Assembly: GCA_012656075.1 (NCBI GenBank)
Contig: JAAKBF010000298.1
Coordinates: forward strand, 62,001-126,000
Direction: 5' to 3'
Length of the DNA stretch: 64,000 nucleotides
Origin: Phytophthora hibernalis
Taxonomy: Eukaryota > Oomycota > Peronosporomycetes > Peronosporales > Peronosporaceae
Made by a program: the position numbers and the translations under genes. The notes beneath the pieces were generated by a model. That model had not been told where the DNA came from. It saw only the letters and a list, made by a program, of their open reading frames with translations, and did not search any database. Position 1 is the stretch's first letter. Each line of letters begins with the position of its first letter. Positions 11,004 through 23,090 of the stretch are shown piece after piece.

Positions 11004-11714
11004 GTGAGCCATATGCGGTGGTTAGGGGATACACCGTCCCACCCTGGACCCGCCAATGGACCTTTAATTAATGTACATATAGCCACTCTCCTCTTCAAGG
11101 AGAACGTCATAATCGACATGGCAGAGAGTGACGTGAAGGAGCGGGTGATGCAACTCTTTGCTAGAAGCAGGGAGTTCATCGAGGAGCAAGGCTGGCAAGA
11201 GTTGTTCACCGGGAACGAAGGGCTCCGTCTGAAGTGCAAGCTAATGGTGGAGTCACTCCAACCACGGGGTCTGCGAGATGAAGTGGCGACCATCATTAAG
11301 TTTCAGGCCAGGTCAGCTAAGGGGGACGAAAAGGAACTGTTCAAGCTCATACTAGACAAGGCCTTTGAGCAGGACCGTGACTTTCAGCGTCATAAGCGCA
11401 CTCGTTCTAAAGATCAAAATGAGCGAAAGCCAAAAGGAGCCATGCAAGATCGTGAAGCGTTCCAACCTCGATCGAAACACCGAAAGGTGGAGCGCAGCAA
11501 CAGAAAGCATCCTGATAAAGCTGCTGACCGCAAGAACACCGGGAAGCGAGGGAGTCCAAACCCGCCGACCGGAGGCTGCCTGACGTGCAAGGACGATCAT
11601 TGGTTAGTTCGCTGCCCAAATGCTTCCGCTGACGTGAAGAAAGAGCTGCTGCGCAAGATGCACGAACGTCGCGATAATGACAAGGGTTCACGACGATCAA
11701 ATGCTGACGCGTGA
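11004..11714 (+). pseudogene. Gag fragment with zinc knuckle (Ty3/gypsy)
   Basis: Open frame of about 236 codons; the first ATG is at 11013. A helical capsid-like part (MQLFARSREFIEEQGW ... ELFKLILDKAFEQ) is followed by a very basic linker and a CCHC-like zinc knuckle (CLTCKDDHWLVRCP, about 11578-11620; C-x2-C-x3-H-x4-C). It packages element RNA in related elements. It ends at a TGA after which the same frame continues into the protease, so the stop is either a gag-pol boundary or a nonsense change. Confidence 0.7.
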
Positions 11715-12431
11715 AGGTTAAGGCGCATAAAAGACTGCCTCTCTACGTCTGACAAGACAATTTTGCTCGAAGAGAGGCTGTCCATGCCCTATTGCGCCGA
11801 TACCGGGGCTGAAAAGAGCATCATTAGTGCTCGAAAGCTGAAGGAGCTTGAGGAGTTGGGTGGCCTTGGGAAAACTACCACGTTGATGCAGCCTATCGTA
11901 ATGGGCGGGCATGAGTTTTTGTCGCATCAGTCCGTACAATTGCAGATCAAGCTGCACACTGCGGTAGGGCCTGTGAGGCCATTAAAACCGTATGAAGTGC
12001 TCGTTATTGACGAAGACGAGGATGAATTTATCCTCGGTGAAGACATCCTCGATGATCTAGGCATCAGTGTCGACCGGCAACTGGAACAGTTGGCCGAGCG
12101 TTCTCGGACGGACGATGATGACCCGATTGCTTTCGACGATGACTTCAGAGCGGGCTGTACACCGAATGCAGAGGTTCGTCATGCAGTGGAGAAGATGATT
12201 GCGACTGCTTTGGCAAACGGCTTCCCGCCTGAGAATGAGGACAAGCTTCGCAGTATTGTCTACATGTATGATGTCTGGAGGCCCCATCTGGGTCCTGACC
12301 CTCCTGCCAAGGTTCCGCAGCTTGAGCTCCGAATGAAAAAGGACGCCAAGCCTTTCAGGTGTAAACCGAGAGCGTACCCGCCACACGTTCGGAAATTCTT
12401 GCACGAATTCAACGATGAGCTCGACGACTAG
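11715..12431 (+). pseudogene. Aspartic protease and start of RT (Ty3/gypsy)
   Basis: In the same frame as gag. The protease active-site motif CADTGAEKSIIS lies at about 11795-11828, and a later ILGEDILDDLGI fits the C-terminal part of retropepsins. The end (ELRMKKDAKPFRCKPRAYPP) is the usual entry into reverse transcriptase. The frame stops at a TAG at 12429-12431, and the protein continues one frame over. Confidence 0.7.
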
Positions 12432-13138
12432 GTTGGGTCTATGAGAACGCGTCCAGTCGGTGGGCTTGCCCTTCCCTCCCGATCAAGAAGCCTGGCAAGG
12501 ACGAGTTCAGACAGACCAGCAATTATCGGCCCACCAACACCGAGACAGAACCCATTGCTGGTGTCATGCCGATACTACAGGTGATCACGGAACACGTCCG
12601 AGGCATGTGCGTTTTCGGTCTTTTCGACTTCATCAAAGGATTTTGGCAGCTCCGTCTTGCGAAGGCGAACCAAGAAATCCTAAGCTACATGACCGACTCG
12701 AAAGTGTACACACCAACGCGCGTTCCGCAGGGTTGCAGTGACGCTGCGCTACATTTTCAAGTAACAATGGAGCGGTGTTTCGCCAAGTTGCTCTACAAGC
12801 ATTTGCTGATTTGGATCGACGACCTGCTACTCTACGCTGAGGACTTGGATACGTATTTGGAGAAACTCGGCGAACTGTTCTCGCTGATGAGAGAGTTTGG
12901 ACTCAAATTGAGTGCAGCAAAGTCAAGTCTTTTTCAGCGGTCGGTGAAGTGGTGTGGCAAGATCATTGATGGTGACGGTGTCCGCAATGACCCGCAGCGC
13001 ATTGCTGCCCTTCGCGAGATACCTTTGCCGTCCACGGCAGGAGATTTACAGCAATTTCTCTGCGCGTGCAATTGGATGAGGGATAGCTTGATCAGCTACG
13101 CTGGGCATGTGCAGACGCTGCAAAGCGACTTGATGTGA
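12432..13138 (+). pseudogene. Reverse transcriptase palm (Ty3/gypsy)
   Basis: Contains SNYRPTN near 12520, the palm segment VFGLFDFIKGFWQLRL (12609-12660) and the catalytic IDDLLLYAED at about 12814-12845, where the usual YxDD box reads IDD. A thumb-like part follows (VKWCGKIIDGDGVRNDPQRI). The frame ends at a TGA at 13136-13138 and then shifts. Confidence 0.75.
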
Positions 13139-14610
13139 CATTGGGGGGTGGAAAACGAACCAAGCGAGCGGCGGTTAAGCTTGCAGTGACGTTTACTGAA
13201 GACGAGCTAGCTGCGTTCGATCAAATCAAAGACTGCCTCGCGACAGCGACCATGCTGGCCCATCCGAGCGCCGATGGCGTGTTGTCTGTATTCTCGGACG
13301 CTCCGGATTCAGCATGGAGTGTCATTGTGACAGACGTGGAGCAGTGGCAGAATGACAAACTGGTGGCTGATCAAGCCCACCGCCTGCTCCATTGTCTAAG
13401 CGGGACCTTCTCTGGGTCCCAGGAAAACTGGAGTGTGATTGAAAAGGAGGCTTTCGCAATTGTAGCAGCTTGTGATAAGTTGCCACACCTTCTTCTCCGG
13501 TCGGCAGGGTTCCGATTGTTTTGCGATCACCGCAATTTAATCCACGTGTTCGCTCCCGATACGACTGTGAAGAAGCACATCAGGGGGAAACTGCTGCGGT
13601 GGGCGATGAAACTCGGTGAGTTCCGCTATGACATCCATCACATCGCTGGCGAGGACAATGTGTGGGCAGATATGGTGTCACGGTGGGCACGAATGCCAGC
13701 GACTACCAGTGTGAAGCGAGTGACAACTCGAGGCCAGCAGCAACAGAACCGACTCCAACTGCGGCCACTCGATGATGATGAATTTGTGTTGCCTGACATG
13801 GACACCATCGCTGCTGCTCAGCGCAAGTTCGGAAACAAGGCCGAGCTGTCGGAGCTGGATGAGGGCGACGATGGGGTTCTGCGCAAGGACAGACGGGTGT
13901 GGATACCAGCCGAGACCACCGATCTGCTCCGCCGCATGTGCATCATTGCACATTGCGGTCCCCAGGGTCATCGCGGTAGGGACGCCATGCTGGCACACTT
14001 CGGCCGCATTTTCAACGTTCCGAATCTCCGCCAATGCGTGAGCAGGTTTTTGGCGAGCTGCCTCCTGTGCCACCATATGAAAGGGGAAGGTGGTGCCGAG
14101 GCCCTGAGTGAAACGTACCGATGCAGTGAGCGGAACCAGGCATTGCATTGCGACTTTCTCTATTTAGGCGAATCGTTTGGTGACATGCAGTATCTATTGG
14201 TACTCAAGGACGATGCTAGCCACTACTGCGAGCTGGTCAAGTGCGCGACGCCTACAAGTGCGGTTGCAGCCGGCTCCATAATGGATTGGCATAGCCGTTT
14301 CGGGATTCCTCGGGATTGGATTAGAGACCAAGGGTCTCACTTCAAGAACGAAGTGATTGACGAGCTTTGCACTCGGTTGAAGTGCAAGCAAATATTCTCG
14401 CCGACATACAGCCCACGGATTAACGGGTCCGTCGAACGTGTGAACCGAGATTTATTGCAAGTCTTAAGAGTGCTCATCTTAGACTACAAGCTCAACATAG
14501 AGATCGTGCAAGCCAGTCTCAACCATACCGCCGTGCCATCACTGGCAGGCAAAACGCCGGGTGAGCTCTTCACTGGTCTGGAGCCCTGCTCGCCGTTGCA
14601 GGCGATATAA
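13139..14610 (+). pseudogene. RNase H and integrase (Ty3/gypsy)
   Basis: A long open stretch of about 490 codons. RNase H is recognisable from VFSDAPDSAW, EKEAFAIVAACDKL and the tether HHIAGEDNVWADMVSRW. Integrase follows: an H-x6-H...C-x2-C zinc-binding part (CGPQGHRGRDAML ... CLLCHH), the core with ALHCDFLYLGES (first Asp), IRDQGSHFKNEV (second Asp) and INGSVERVNRDLL (Glu). All three catalytic residues are present. A TAA at 14608-14610 interrupts the frame. Confidence 0.8.
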
Positions 14611-15239
14611 CTTGGGCCAGAAGTGGTTCCAAGTGTGCAGCCAACTAGAACCTCGGCCGAGATCGAGGAAAGTCTAGGTCAACTACGTGCTAGCGTGCGA
14701 GACATGCACAGAGCAGTGGCCGACGCTCGCCTCAAGCAGACACTGCTCAACAAGAAGAGGGAACGGGGCGACGACCTCGTCAACATCAACGTGGGCGACT
14801 ATGTCCTTCGCTCTCGAGTAGACGAGAAAGGACAGAGCAAGCTGCTCGTAACGTGGGTTGGCCCCTACGTGGTCACTGCAGCACAATCACAACGTCTTCA
14901 AGGTCAAGCATCTTGTAACCGGCGAGGAACTTGATGTGCACGCCTCGCGGCTCAAGTTCTTCGCCGACAAGGACCTTGAAGTGCCTGGAGCACGTGGCTG
15001 CTCAGGGCATCATGCTCCGTGTGCGCAATCTGCTCCAGCATCGCTGGAATGACCGGAGTCGGTCCTACGAAATCCTAGTCGGGTGGCATGGAATGGAAGC
15101 GATAGAGGACTCGTGGGAGCCTTTAGGTGCAATGCACAAAGACGTGAGTACGCTTGTGCAAGAGTACGTCGCTAAGACCAAAGACGCTAAGCTGGAGAGT
15201 CACCTCCAAGCATTAGTAGCGCAGACAAAGCGGCGTTGA
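14611..15239 (+). pseudogene. Integrase C-terminus with chromodomain-like tail
   Basis: Continues the integrase after the TAA: a GPY/F-like segment (LLVTWVGPYVVT, about 14845-14880), then after two frame changes a chromodomain-like module (SYEILVGWHGMEAIEDSWEP, 15063-15122). This type of tail targets integration to chromatin in chromoviruses. It ends at a TGA at 15237-15239. Confidence 0.65.
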
Positions 15240-15493
15240 TCGCGATTACATGTTTTATCATGGATAATGACATTTCAGTCACTAAATTGACGTTTGTCCT
15301 TGATACAGTGGTTGTTTTGGTCAATAACCAAAAGATTTGCATGGTCAAGTTAACTTCAACGGCAACGTGTCACCACTTCAACATAGAGTAGTACCGATAT
15401 ATGCATAAACGGGACATCACCGAGTAGTGTGTCCCACGTAATAAATTTTGCATGAACCTTTTCACCGAGTGGTCGAATTGGGCTTGGAAGGGG

Positions 15494-15916
15494 ACTGTAG
15501 TGGGTGGCGGCATGAAAGCCCAACCACGACCACGCAATGTAGTCGAGTGTGGCAATGGCAGCAGGAAGCAGCACCTGGTTGCAGTCAGCCATGGTGCTGC
15601 GGCTCGCGGAGCTGCGGTGTTGAAGATGAAGACCGCAGCCACTGACTCGTGGCTCAGCAGACACGAGAGCTGCGCTGGTGTGCCCTCGCCGACTCAAGCT
15701 GGTGCAGGTAGAGAACATCGGTAGGATGGTCGAGTAGAGCGTCTTCACTGGGACGCTAGTGAAGGCGATGTAGAGCAGCTAGTCGGCGTGCATGTTTTCT
15801 TTTCTCACTTTTACATTTACTACCAAGCCGGCAAGCGCAATACACTCGGCAAGAACCTGAAGGAAGTGCCAGCTTCCCCCGACTGTGTTCGCGTTTTTCA
15901 AGTGTGACCTACTACA
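15494..15916. repeat. Right copy of the ~422-bp inverted repeat
   Basis: Reverse-complement partner of 5159-5580. On the plus strand it reads a protein fragment that includes GKNLKEVPASP near its end and a TAG stop at about 15723. Only this part of the longer left gene is present, so this is the truncated copy. Confidence 0.85.
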
Positions 15917-16189
15917 TAAACATCTTATACAATCTACATGTAGTCCAGCTCATCGAATTCGTCTAACACGTATGGTGTCGTAGATGTCGATTCTGCTACG
16001 CCAGGCCTCGGAAAATACAGTAACATACTGAATTGCTTCGAGGCTGTTAACGCAATAACGACGGCAATACAAGGACAAACACAAATAAGTACGGCGCAAT
16101 TATTGACAATTCCTCCATTAACAGCTGTAAGTGTCAACGACAAGCCATGCAGCCATGACACGTACCTATAACAGGCTGGTGACATCTCA

Positions 16190-17660
16190 TATTGCCTTGT
16201 TAGCGCGCAGGAAGATCAGCATCTCGAAGTTCGCAGGGAAGCAAGCTGCTGCGTTGCGGTGTGAGCACCCACTTGCACTCCGAAAATAGACGTTTGCAGG
16301 CGTTAGACGTCGGAGGAACTAGCGTTGCCAGACCGGCGTACGGCATTCGCTCACCGTGACGCCTCTTGGACCCGCCTTGGTTGATGATCTGCGCCGCGTA
16401 GTCACCTTCGCGCTCCTTGCGCTTGCTGCCACTAGCGCGCGCTTGCTCGACCACTCGGGGGCGCTCAAGACGCTTCAGCGCGGCAGCTTCCGTCGGCGAC
16501 GGGTTCTCACCAGATGCCAGCCTGACCAAGCCGTTCTCAAAAGCGGCAGAGTGTACAATTTTAGATGTCGGTTTCAGGTACTTACCCATAATTGGGTAGT
16601 CAGCCACAACCGAGTCAAAGAGAAGGCGCACCTCGCTCATCGTCGTCCTCTCGCACTGCAAACACTTGCACACGCTGTCATGCTTGCGCAGATGACGCAG
16701 CACATCCCCAGCTTCTTGTTCTCACTACTAGTTGGCACGAAGTCCTCCACCGCCTCCACAAGCCGAATGTGCGGCCGCAGCTCCATGTAGCGCTCTAGAA
16801 TCTCGTAGGTCGACGACCACCGCGTCACGTTGCGCTTCTTGGACCGAAGAGGAGTGAGCTTGTACAGCTCAGCAGCGTTGTTGGGCTGGCGAAGCTGAGA
16901 CATTAGGTTGTTAACCTTTGTAACAGCAGGTCGTGTTCGGTTAGGAACGTGTTAACCGCCAGGTTAAACCGGTGCGAGGCGCAACCGACCAATGGGACGC
17001 CGAGCTTTGTGGCTATGCTGCGGTTGGTGTTACAGTTATCAGCCACGATAAACTGCACCATATCAACCCTCTTGTTATAAACGGCTAACACGTTATGGAA
17101 AAGCTCAATATGAGCATCCGCATCCTGGCTCCCATCGTCCAAGGGCGACAGCGCCAGCAACGTGCGTTGGAGTCGACCTCCAACCACATAGAGAGCGTAG
17201 ACACCGATGAAGTGCATGGTCAAGTGGCTCCAGCCGTCGAACAGTAACCCGAAAAGGATGCCCATCTCCTCGGTGATTACGACCCCAGCTTCTTCGTCAC
17301 CGCAATCATGTCAGCCTTGAGCGCCTTGGAGTTGGTTGGGAGCCACTTGGACATGGACCTGGTCCTCTCGTCGTCCACCTCGCACAGCGGCATGCTCCGC
17401 TCGACAACCTACCGCAACCAGTAGAAGCGATGGGTTGTTTCCTCCGAAACGAAGCCAAATGCTTGGAGGGGCTGCTCGGTTCCGCGGTGATGGGCGGCGA
17501 ACTGCTCGCGAAAGTCCTCGTGGCGGCTTGCCAGGTGCGAGATCAGATTGGAGTAGCCCGTTCGGGGCAGCTGCTTCCGGTCCACGCCACAGAGCTTGCA
17601 CCGATGACTGCCTTGGTCTTGAGGCTCGAAGAAAAAGCGCAGAGGTCTCTGTTTGCAACC
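16190..17660 (-). mobile_element. Second hAT-family transposase, decayed
   Basis: Minus-strand order: BED zinc finger near 17515-17600 (CKLCGVDRKQL ... SNLISHLASRHED, a C-x2-C...H-x4-H pattern), then a catalytic part at 16903-17265 (LLFDGWSHLTMHFIGVYALY, VADNCNTNRSIATKL, CASHRFNLAV), an RNVTRWSSTYEILERY segment near 16800, and the C-terminal dimerisation domain at 16200-16320 (LVPPTSNACKRLFSECK). A TAG interrupts the frame near 17423 where related proteins have Trp. Further frame changes lie near 17270, 16900, 16700 and 16215. It is a different hAT subfamily from the one at 7241-8760. Its ends were not found. Confidence 0.75.
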
Positions 17661-17679
17661 ATTGTTGTAGATTTTAAAG

Positions 17680-18484
17680 TGAGACCACAGTATTACTCCA
17701 AAGGAGAGCTAGCCACAAGCTCAACAAACGTTGGGAGCCACTCACCATACTCTAATGATGTCCCCTGTCTTTGATTGACACCAGGGCCAGTGGAAGTTGA
17801 CCGCAAAGTGAACCGGGCTTTTTGAACCGGCCTGCCTCCTATTGGACATAATTGTACATGTATTGCCATTATTGTGTCAATTAATTATTTTATTGGTTTG
17901 AGACTGAACCAATAATCTAAATTACAATACAAAAATACAGTAATATCAATTCCGCAATCCTTTTTCCGAGGTCTGTGCTACGCCAATACTCCGCAGCCAT
18001 TCGAGAAGGTAGTGGTCATTCGCTTTTGCTTGATCTCCAGAAACGAGTGAGCACGAGTTCTGCTTGCATCGAAGCTCTCCTCTATACTAATACATTGCCA
18101 ACTACCTTCTTTATCTTCACTCTCCCTCGTCAAGTCGACTTGTTCCACTGACTCTTGAAGTCATGCGTGAGCTTATCCTTGTCTGGGACTACCGGTAGTT
18201 GGCGTGGCGGTCGAACTGCCTGTAATGCCTGTCTTGGACATGCTGCAGTAGCCGTCGGGCAGCTCAGCGTATAGGACCGGTTTGCCCTCCGTCTGCTGGT
18301 GGAGCAGCTCCAGCGACCCCGGCATCGGTTTCTGCCTTCTCGTCGTCGAACTTGACGTGGTATTTCTCGCCTCCGCATTGGACTGACACACGACGACCAG
18401 TGTGTATCGCCCAGTGTGGAGACGTTACGGTTGGTTAAAGGCTGGTGGATATTATCAACTCGATATCAATCAATTACGGTCTTG
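17680..18484. other. Intergenic, no supported gene
   Basis: AT-rich at 17830-17960, with a short hairpin (ATTGGTT/AACCAAT, about 17893-17915). The minus strand at 18130-18390 is open in two frames with no recognisable motif. I see no gene here. Confidence 0.4.
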
Positions 18485-19301
18485 AAGCATCAATCAGAGC
18501 AATCCTTCACAGAGTATCAAACCATTTGTGGATTTGGAAAACAAGAAACACAAGATGATACCCGAAGCGACGACCGAAGTACGCACGTGCCTATTCGCGA
18601 TCGGCATCCATGAGGCATTAGAACGAGGCTGCACACTCAATCTGCGGTTGCTACAAGAAAATAGTTGTACGTCCGACAGCAGTGGTTCACAACTGCAAGA
18701 GACGATCACGATCCCAGCGAATGTACCTGATGTGTTTAAGCGCATGAATTTGACTCCAGCAGCAGTGACTCATGGACCGTACCACAAACCGGATTTGAAG
18801 CCGTTTGAGGCGCTTGACTCGTTCTATCTACCGCAGATGGAACCTGGTAACACGGAGGTGACCGCACAAGACCTCATCGTGTGGAATGCCACGAATCGAT
18901 TGATCCTGTTCCGGGTGACAGTTTTGAAGAGTCTTCCCGTCAATGCGTCCGCGATCATGTGGGTGCTGGAGAAACTTGGTCTGGTCGAAGCGGTGAAAAG
19001 CGATCCGATGCGAGTGGCATTGGTGCATGTCGCCCCACAAGCTATTGTGGGCGACTACAAGCGACAAGAGATCGTTCCGGAAGTGCCGGACACCTTATTC
19101 AAAACCATATCGCCGCGCATGAGAAAGTATCTCGCGGGTCTTGGAATTGAGACGGCTGATCAAGTGAAGGCGGCGGTCGAAGCAAATATTATCAAAGATG
19201 CATCCACCGTTGAAAGAAATTGCCTGTATGCGGGACAGTTCGTACAGCGATGCGATGGCGCAGATTCCCCAATACGCGTGCTCGTTAGCCCTCCCCAGTA
19301 A
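18485..19301 (+). pseudogene. Crinkler-like (nuclease-fold) C-terminal remnant
   Basis: Open frame of about 270 codons between an upstream stop (about 18482) and a TAA at 19299-19301; the first ATG is at 18555. The centre (TAQDLIVWNATNRLILFRVT, near 18860-18915, followed by an IMWVLEKLG helix and VALVHVAP strand) resembles the restriction-endonuclease-like C-terminal domain of Crinkler/RHS-type oomycete proteins. The usual Gln before the Thr of the F-Q-x-T motif reads Arg, so activity is doubtful. The N-terminal Crinkler module is absent. Assignment rests on motif resemblance only; it may be an unrelated hypothetical protein. Confidence 0.4.
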
Positions 19302-19622
19302 GTATTTCATGCTGGGCTAAGTAAGTCCCGTCTGTGGACCGCCAGTCTGAATTTATGAGTCGGTGGCCCTTACGGCACTCACGGTTCTTCTACTATATCG
19401 ACTAAAAATGCGCAAGTCTCTTGGTTGCTACGGTAACAATTGAATATCAGTACATGTACATGTAGTGCTGCTCAAGATCCGTTACATATTGATGAATGCC
19501 ATAAACAAATACTTCTTACCACAAATAAACACATGTAGCCATTTCTTTCCTCAACCAATATTCTGTAAATCTTACTTCGAAGTAATTGTTAAATTTCGTT
19601 CACCCTATAAAATTCATCGTAA
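19302..19622. promoter_or_regulatory. Upstream region of the Prp16 gene
   Basis: About 320 bp, AT-rich, without an open frame. It should hold the promoter of the helicase gene. I cannot point to a convincing initiator or other element; a TATAAA-like word (CTATAAAATTC, about 19604) lies about 15 bp before the ATG. Confidence 0.3.
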
Positions 19623-22600
19623 ATGGGTCACGGAGACGTCTCGCGGCGCAGTCGCTCACGCTCCCGTGAGCGACGGCACTCGCCCCTTGCCATGACAGAC
19701 GCAGCTCCAGTCGCTCCCCTTCCCACTCGCGTCGTCGCCGCAGCCGCAGCCCCAGTAGAAGCTCCAGGAGCAGCAGCCGAAGACGCAGTCCCCAGCGCCT
19801 CTTTAGTCGCAGTTCCCAGCGCAATTCCGAGCGTCCGCGCGGGTCTCTACTGGGTCTGGACGCACTAGCAGCTGAGAAGCGTCAGGAGCGTGAAATTCGC
19901 AGTGTTAAGAGCCAAGAAAAGGCTACAAACCATGAAAATTCACGTTTAGGACGCACGGAGCTCAATTCCAGCGACTGGGAGGCCCCCGAACGGCTGCAAA
20001 GTGTTTCTGGGTCTTTACCGGGGTCTGATACACCCACAATTATTGATGGAGACAGGTTGAACAGGTTTCAGGGAGAACGAGACGTCATTTTGAGAGAAGA
20101 AAAGGTGGAAGAAGTTGTTCAAGGTTCCAGACGCAGGGAGAGGCTGGAAGCTCCTAAGAAGCAGTACGACGACGAGGTGGAGGAGGACTTTGACAGAGAA
20201 TTCTACCTGAATGACGACGCAGGAGGTGTAGAGGCCCACGAGGGACACGTGTTCCTGGGCAGTAAGGAGAAGTTCAAGGCCATGGAGAAGAAGTTGGAGC
20301 AGACACGAGCCAGAGGTGACAACAAGCTCAAGGGCATGTCGGCTAGAGCTTCGGCACTCTCAGCAGACCAGGAGGCATGGGAGAAGAACAGGCTGCTGAC
20401 CAGTGGCGTCGTGGCTGGTGGACGTGTGGATACGGACTTTGATGACGAGCTAGACTCGAGGGTGCAGATCATGGTGCACAGCACCAAGCCTCCGTTCCTG
20501 GACGGACGAGTGGCCTTCACGACACAAGTGGAGATGGTGGCGACCGTGAAAGACCCGACGGCCGATATGGCCGTGGGCGCTAGGAAAGGCAGCGAGCTGC
20601 TGCGCGAGGTGCGCGAACAGCGAGAACGCAACAAGATGAGGAAACGATTCTGGGAGGTTGGAGGCTCGCGGATGGGAGATGCCATCGGTGTGAAGAAGGA
20701 CGCTGGGTCGGATGAAGAGGAAGAGAAACAGGAAGAGGAGAGTGGAAACTATAAGCACGACTCGCAGTTCTCGACGCATCTGAAGAAACAGAAGGCTGTC
20801 AGTGTGTTTGCCAAGACGCGTACACTCCGTCAGCAGCGCGAGTTCCTGCCGATTTTCCAGTGCCGTGAAGAACTGCTGCAGGTGATTCGAGAGAACCAAA
20901 TTGTGGTGATTGTTGGCGAGACTGGCTCGGGTAAAACTACGCAGCTGACACAGTACTTGCACGAGGAAGGGTACTCCCAGTTTGGTACGATTGGATGCAC
21001 GCAACCGCGTCGTGTTGCAGCGATGTCGGTGGCCCAACGTGTCAGTGAGGAAATGGATGTGACTTTGGGTGACGAAGTGGGTTACGCTATTCGATTCGAG
21101 GACCTTACGTCGGACAAAACTATTATCAAGTATATGACGGAAGGTGTGCTGCTGCGCGAGTCGCTGCGTGAGTCAGACCTGGATTCCTACTCGTGCGTGA
21201 TCATGGACGAGGCCCACGAGCGTGCTCTCAACACTGATGTGCTCTTTGGTATCCTACGCAAGGTGGTCCAACGTCGCAGCGACTTCAAACTTGTTGTGAC
21301 GTCGGCTACGTTAGATGCTGACAAGTTTGCCGATTTCTTCGGTGGTGTGCCCATGTTCACAATTCCTGGCCGAACGTTCCACGTGGATACGCGCTACGCC
21401 AAGTCACCTAGCGAAGATTATGTGGATGCTGCAGTGAAGCAGGTCATGCAAATTCATTTATCGCACCCGCCTGGTGATATCCTGGTGTTTATGACAGGTC
21501 AAGAGGATATTGAAGCTACCTGTTACGTGTTAGCGGATCGAATGGGCAAGTTGGACGGTGCACCACCACTCATGGTTCTTCCCATGTACTCGCAGCTGCC
21601 CGCAGACTTGCAGGCTAAGATTTTCGATGCGTCCGACATTAGGAAATGTATCGTCTCCACGAATATTGCCGAGACATCACTTACTGTGGATGGTATCAAG
21701 TACGTTATTGATACAGGATTTTGCAAGGTGAAGGTGTACAACCCTAAGATTGGAATGGACGCGTTGCAAGTTAGCCCCATCAGTCAGCAGAACGCCAATC
21801 AGCGTGCTGGTCGAGCCGGTCGTACGGGCCCTGGTGTGGCCTACCGTTTGTACACTCAGCGACAGTTCGTCAACGAACTGCTCGAAGCGCAGATTCCTGA
21901 AATCCAGCGAACGAATTTGGGCTACGTAGTGTTGCTTCTCAAGTCTCTTGGAGTCTCCAATTTGCTGGAGTTCGATTTCATGGACCCACCTCCACAGGAC
22001 AATATCATCAACTCCATGTACCAGCTTTGGGTCTTAGGAGCTCTGGATAATACTGGTGAGCTTACAGAAATTGGCAAAAAGATGGTGGTATTCCCGCTGG
22101 ATCCACCTTTAGCTAAGATGCTGTTATTCAGCGAACAGCTTGGCTGCTCCGCCGAGGTACTTGTAGTCGTTAGCATGCTGTCAGTTCCAAGTGTGTTCTT
22201 CCGCCCGAAGGACCGCGAAGAAGAGAGTGATGCTGCCCGCGAGAAGTTCTTCGTACCTGAAAGTGACCACCTCACACTGCTGAATGTGTATCAGCAATGG
22301 GAAGCCAACCGCCACTCAGCTCAATGGTGCTCCGATCACTTTATTCACGCAAAGGGCCTGCGCAAGGCTCGTGAGGTGCGCGAGCAGCTTGTTGACATCA
22401 TGAAGCAGCAGCATGTGCGCCTTCGATCCTGCGGAGGGCGCTGGGATGTTATCCGCAAGGCAATTTGCTCTGCCTACTTCTACAACTCGGCGCAAATTAA
22501 GGGTATCGGAGAGTACGTGAACATGTTGACGGGCATGCCGTGCAACTTGCACCCTAGCGCTGCATTATTTGGACTTGGTTACACCCCGGATTTCGTAGTG

Positions 22601-22953
22601 TACCACGAACTCATCTACACAAGCAAAGAGTATATGCAGTGTGCAACGGCTGTAGAAGGTGAATGGCTTGCAGTGCTGGGCCCCATGTTTTTCAGCGTGA
22701 AGGAGTCGTTCCAGTCGCGGCTTCTCAAGCGTATGAAGGAAAAGGAAGGGGCAATAGAGATGGAGCATGAAATGGAAGCCTCAAAACACGCCAAGGAGGA
22801 AGAGGCGAGAGATGACGCTGAAAAAGGCTCGCGACAAGTCGTTTGCACAAGAAGCAGCGCATGACATTGGCAGGACCTGGACGATCAGATCCTCCCGCGA
22901 GTTCTTCCAAGACAGCAAGACGCCCACCACGTCCTCGTCGCTTTGGATTTTAG
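19623..22953 (+). CDS. PRP16: Pre-mRNA splicing DEAH-box RNA helicase Prp16/DHX38
   Basis: Full-length Prp16. It remodels the spliceosome after the first transesterification using ATP. The order is an Arg/Ser-rich N-terminus (SRRSRSRSRERR), a Prp16-type linker (FWEVGGSRMGDAIG), motif I GETGSGKTT (about 20920), Ia TQPRRVAA, DEAH box IIMDEAHERAL (about 21200), III SATLDADKF, VI QRAGRAGRTGPG (about 21805), then HA2 and OB-fold parts. The frame breaks twice, at C4 19683-19686 and A5 22821-22825. One extra base in each run restores the RS domain and a proper C-terminus (ARRPPRPRRFGF, TAG at 22951). The main frame without these is about 20057-22864 and starts mid-protein, so I place the start at the ATG at 19623. 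No introns. An essential gene of this kind should be intact. Confidence 0.95.
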
Positions 22954-23090
22954 AGCTCGCTGCTGCAATAGGTAGGATACACTGCTGGTCATTTCATTAC
23001 AGTGGCCAACCCAAATCTCATCATAAAATTGTAGCTCGCTGTACAACGCCACTCACAGTCCCTATGCAGGCGTCCGGCACGGAAGGAGTA
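22954..23090. terminator. Convergent 3' spacer between Prp16 and kinase genes
   Basis: Only about 137 bp separate the Prp16 stop from the stop of the kinase on the other strand. The 3' ends and polyadenylation sites of both genes must lie here or overlap. No clear AATAAA is visible. Confidence 0.35.

Larger units (their letters stand above)
11004..15239 (+). mobile_element. Decayed Ty3/gypsy retrotransposon with chromodomain
   Basis: Gag, protease, reverse transcriptase, RNase H, integrase and a chromodomain-like tail follow each other in the order typical of Ty3/gypsy elements (integrase after RNase H) of the chromovirus type. The body is broken by two in-frame stops (TGA at 11712, TAA at 14608) and frame changes near 12430, 13135, 14870 and 14935. 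The 5' part of gag is missing where the sequence meets the MULE at about 10900-11000. I found no convincing long terminal repeats on either side, so the copy is probably truncated. About 250 bp (15240-15493) without a gene separate it from the right inverted repeat. Confidence 0.85.

Noticed and set aside
10500..15493. LTRs of the Ty3/gypsy element
   Set aside because: No matching sequences of useful length were seen on both sides of the internal region.
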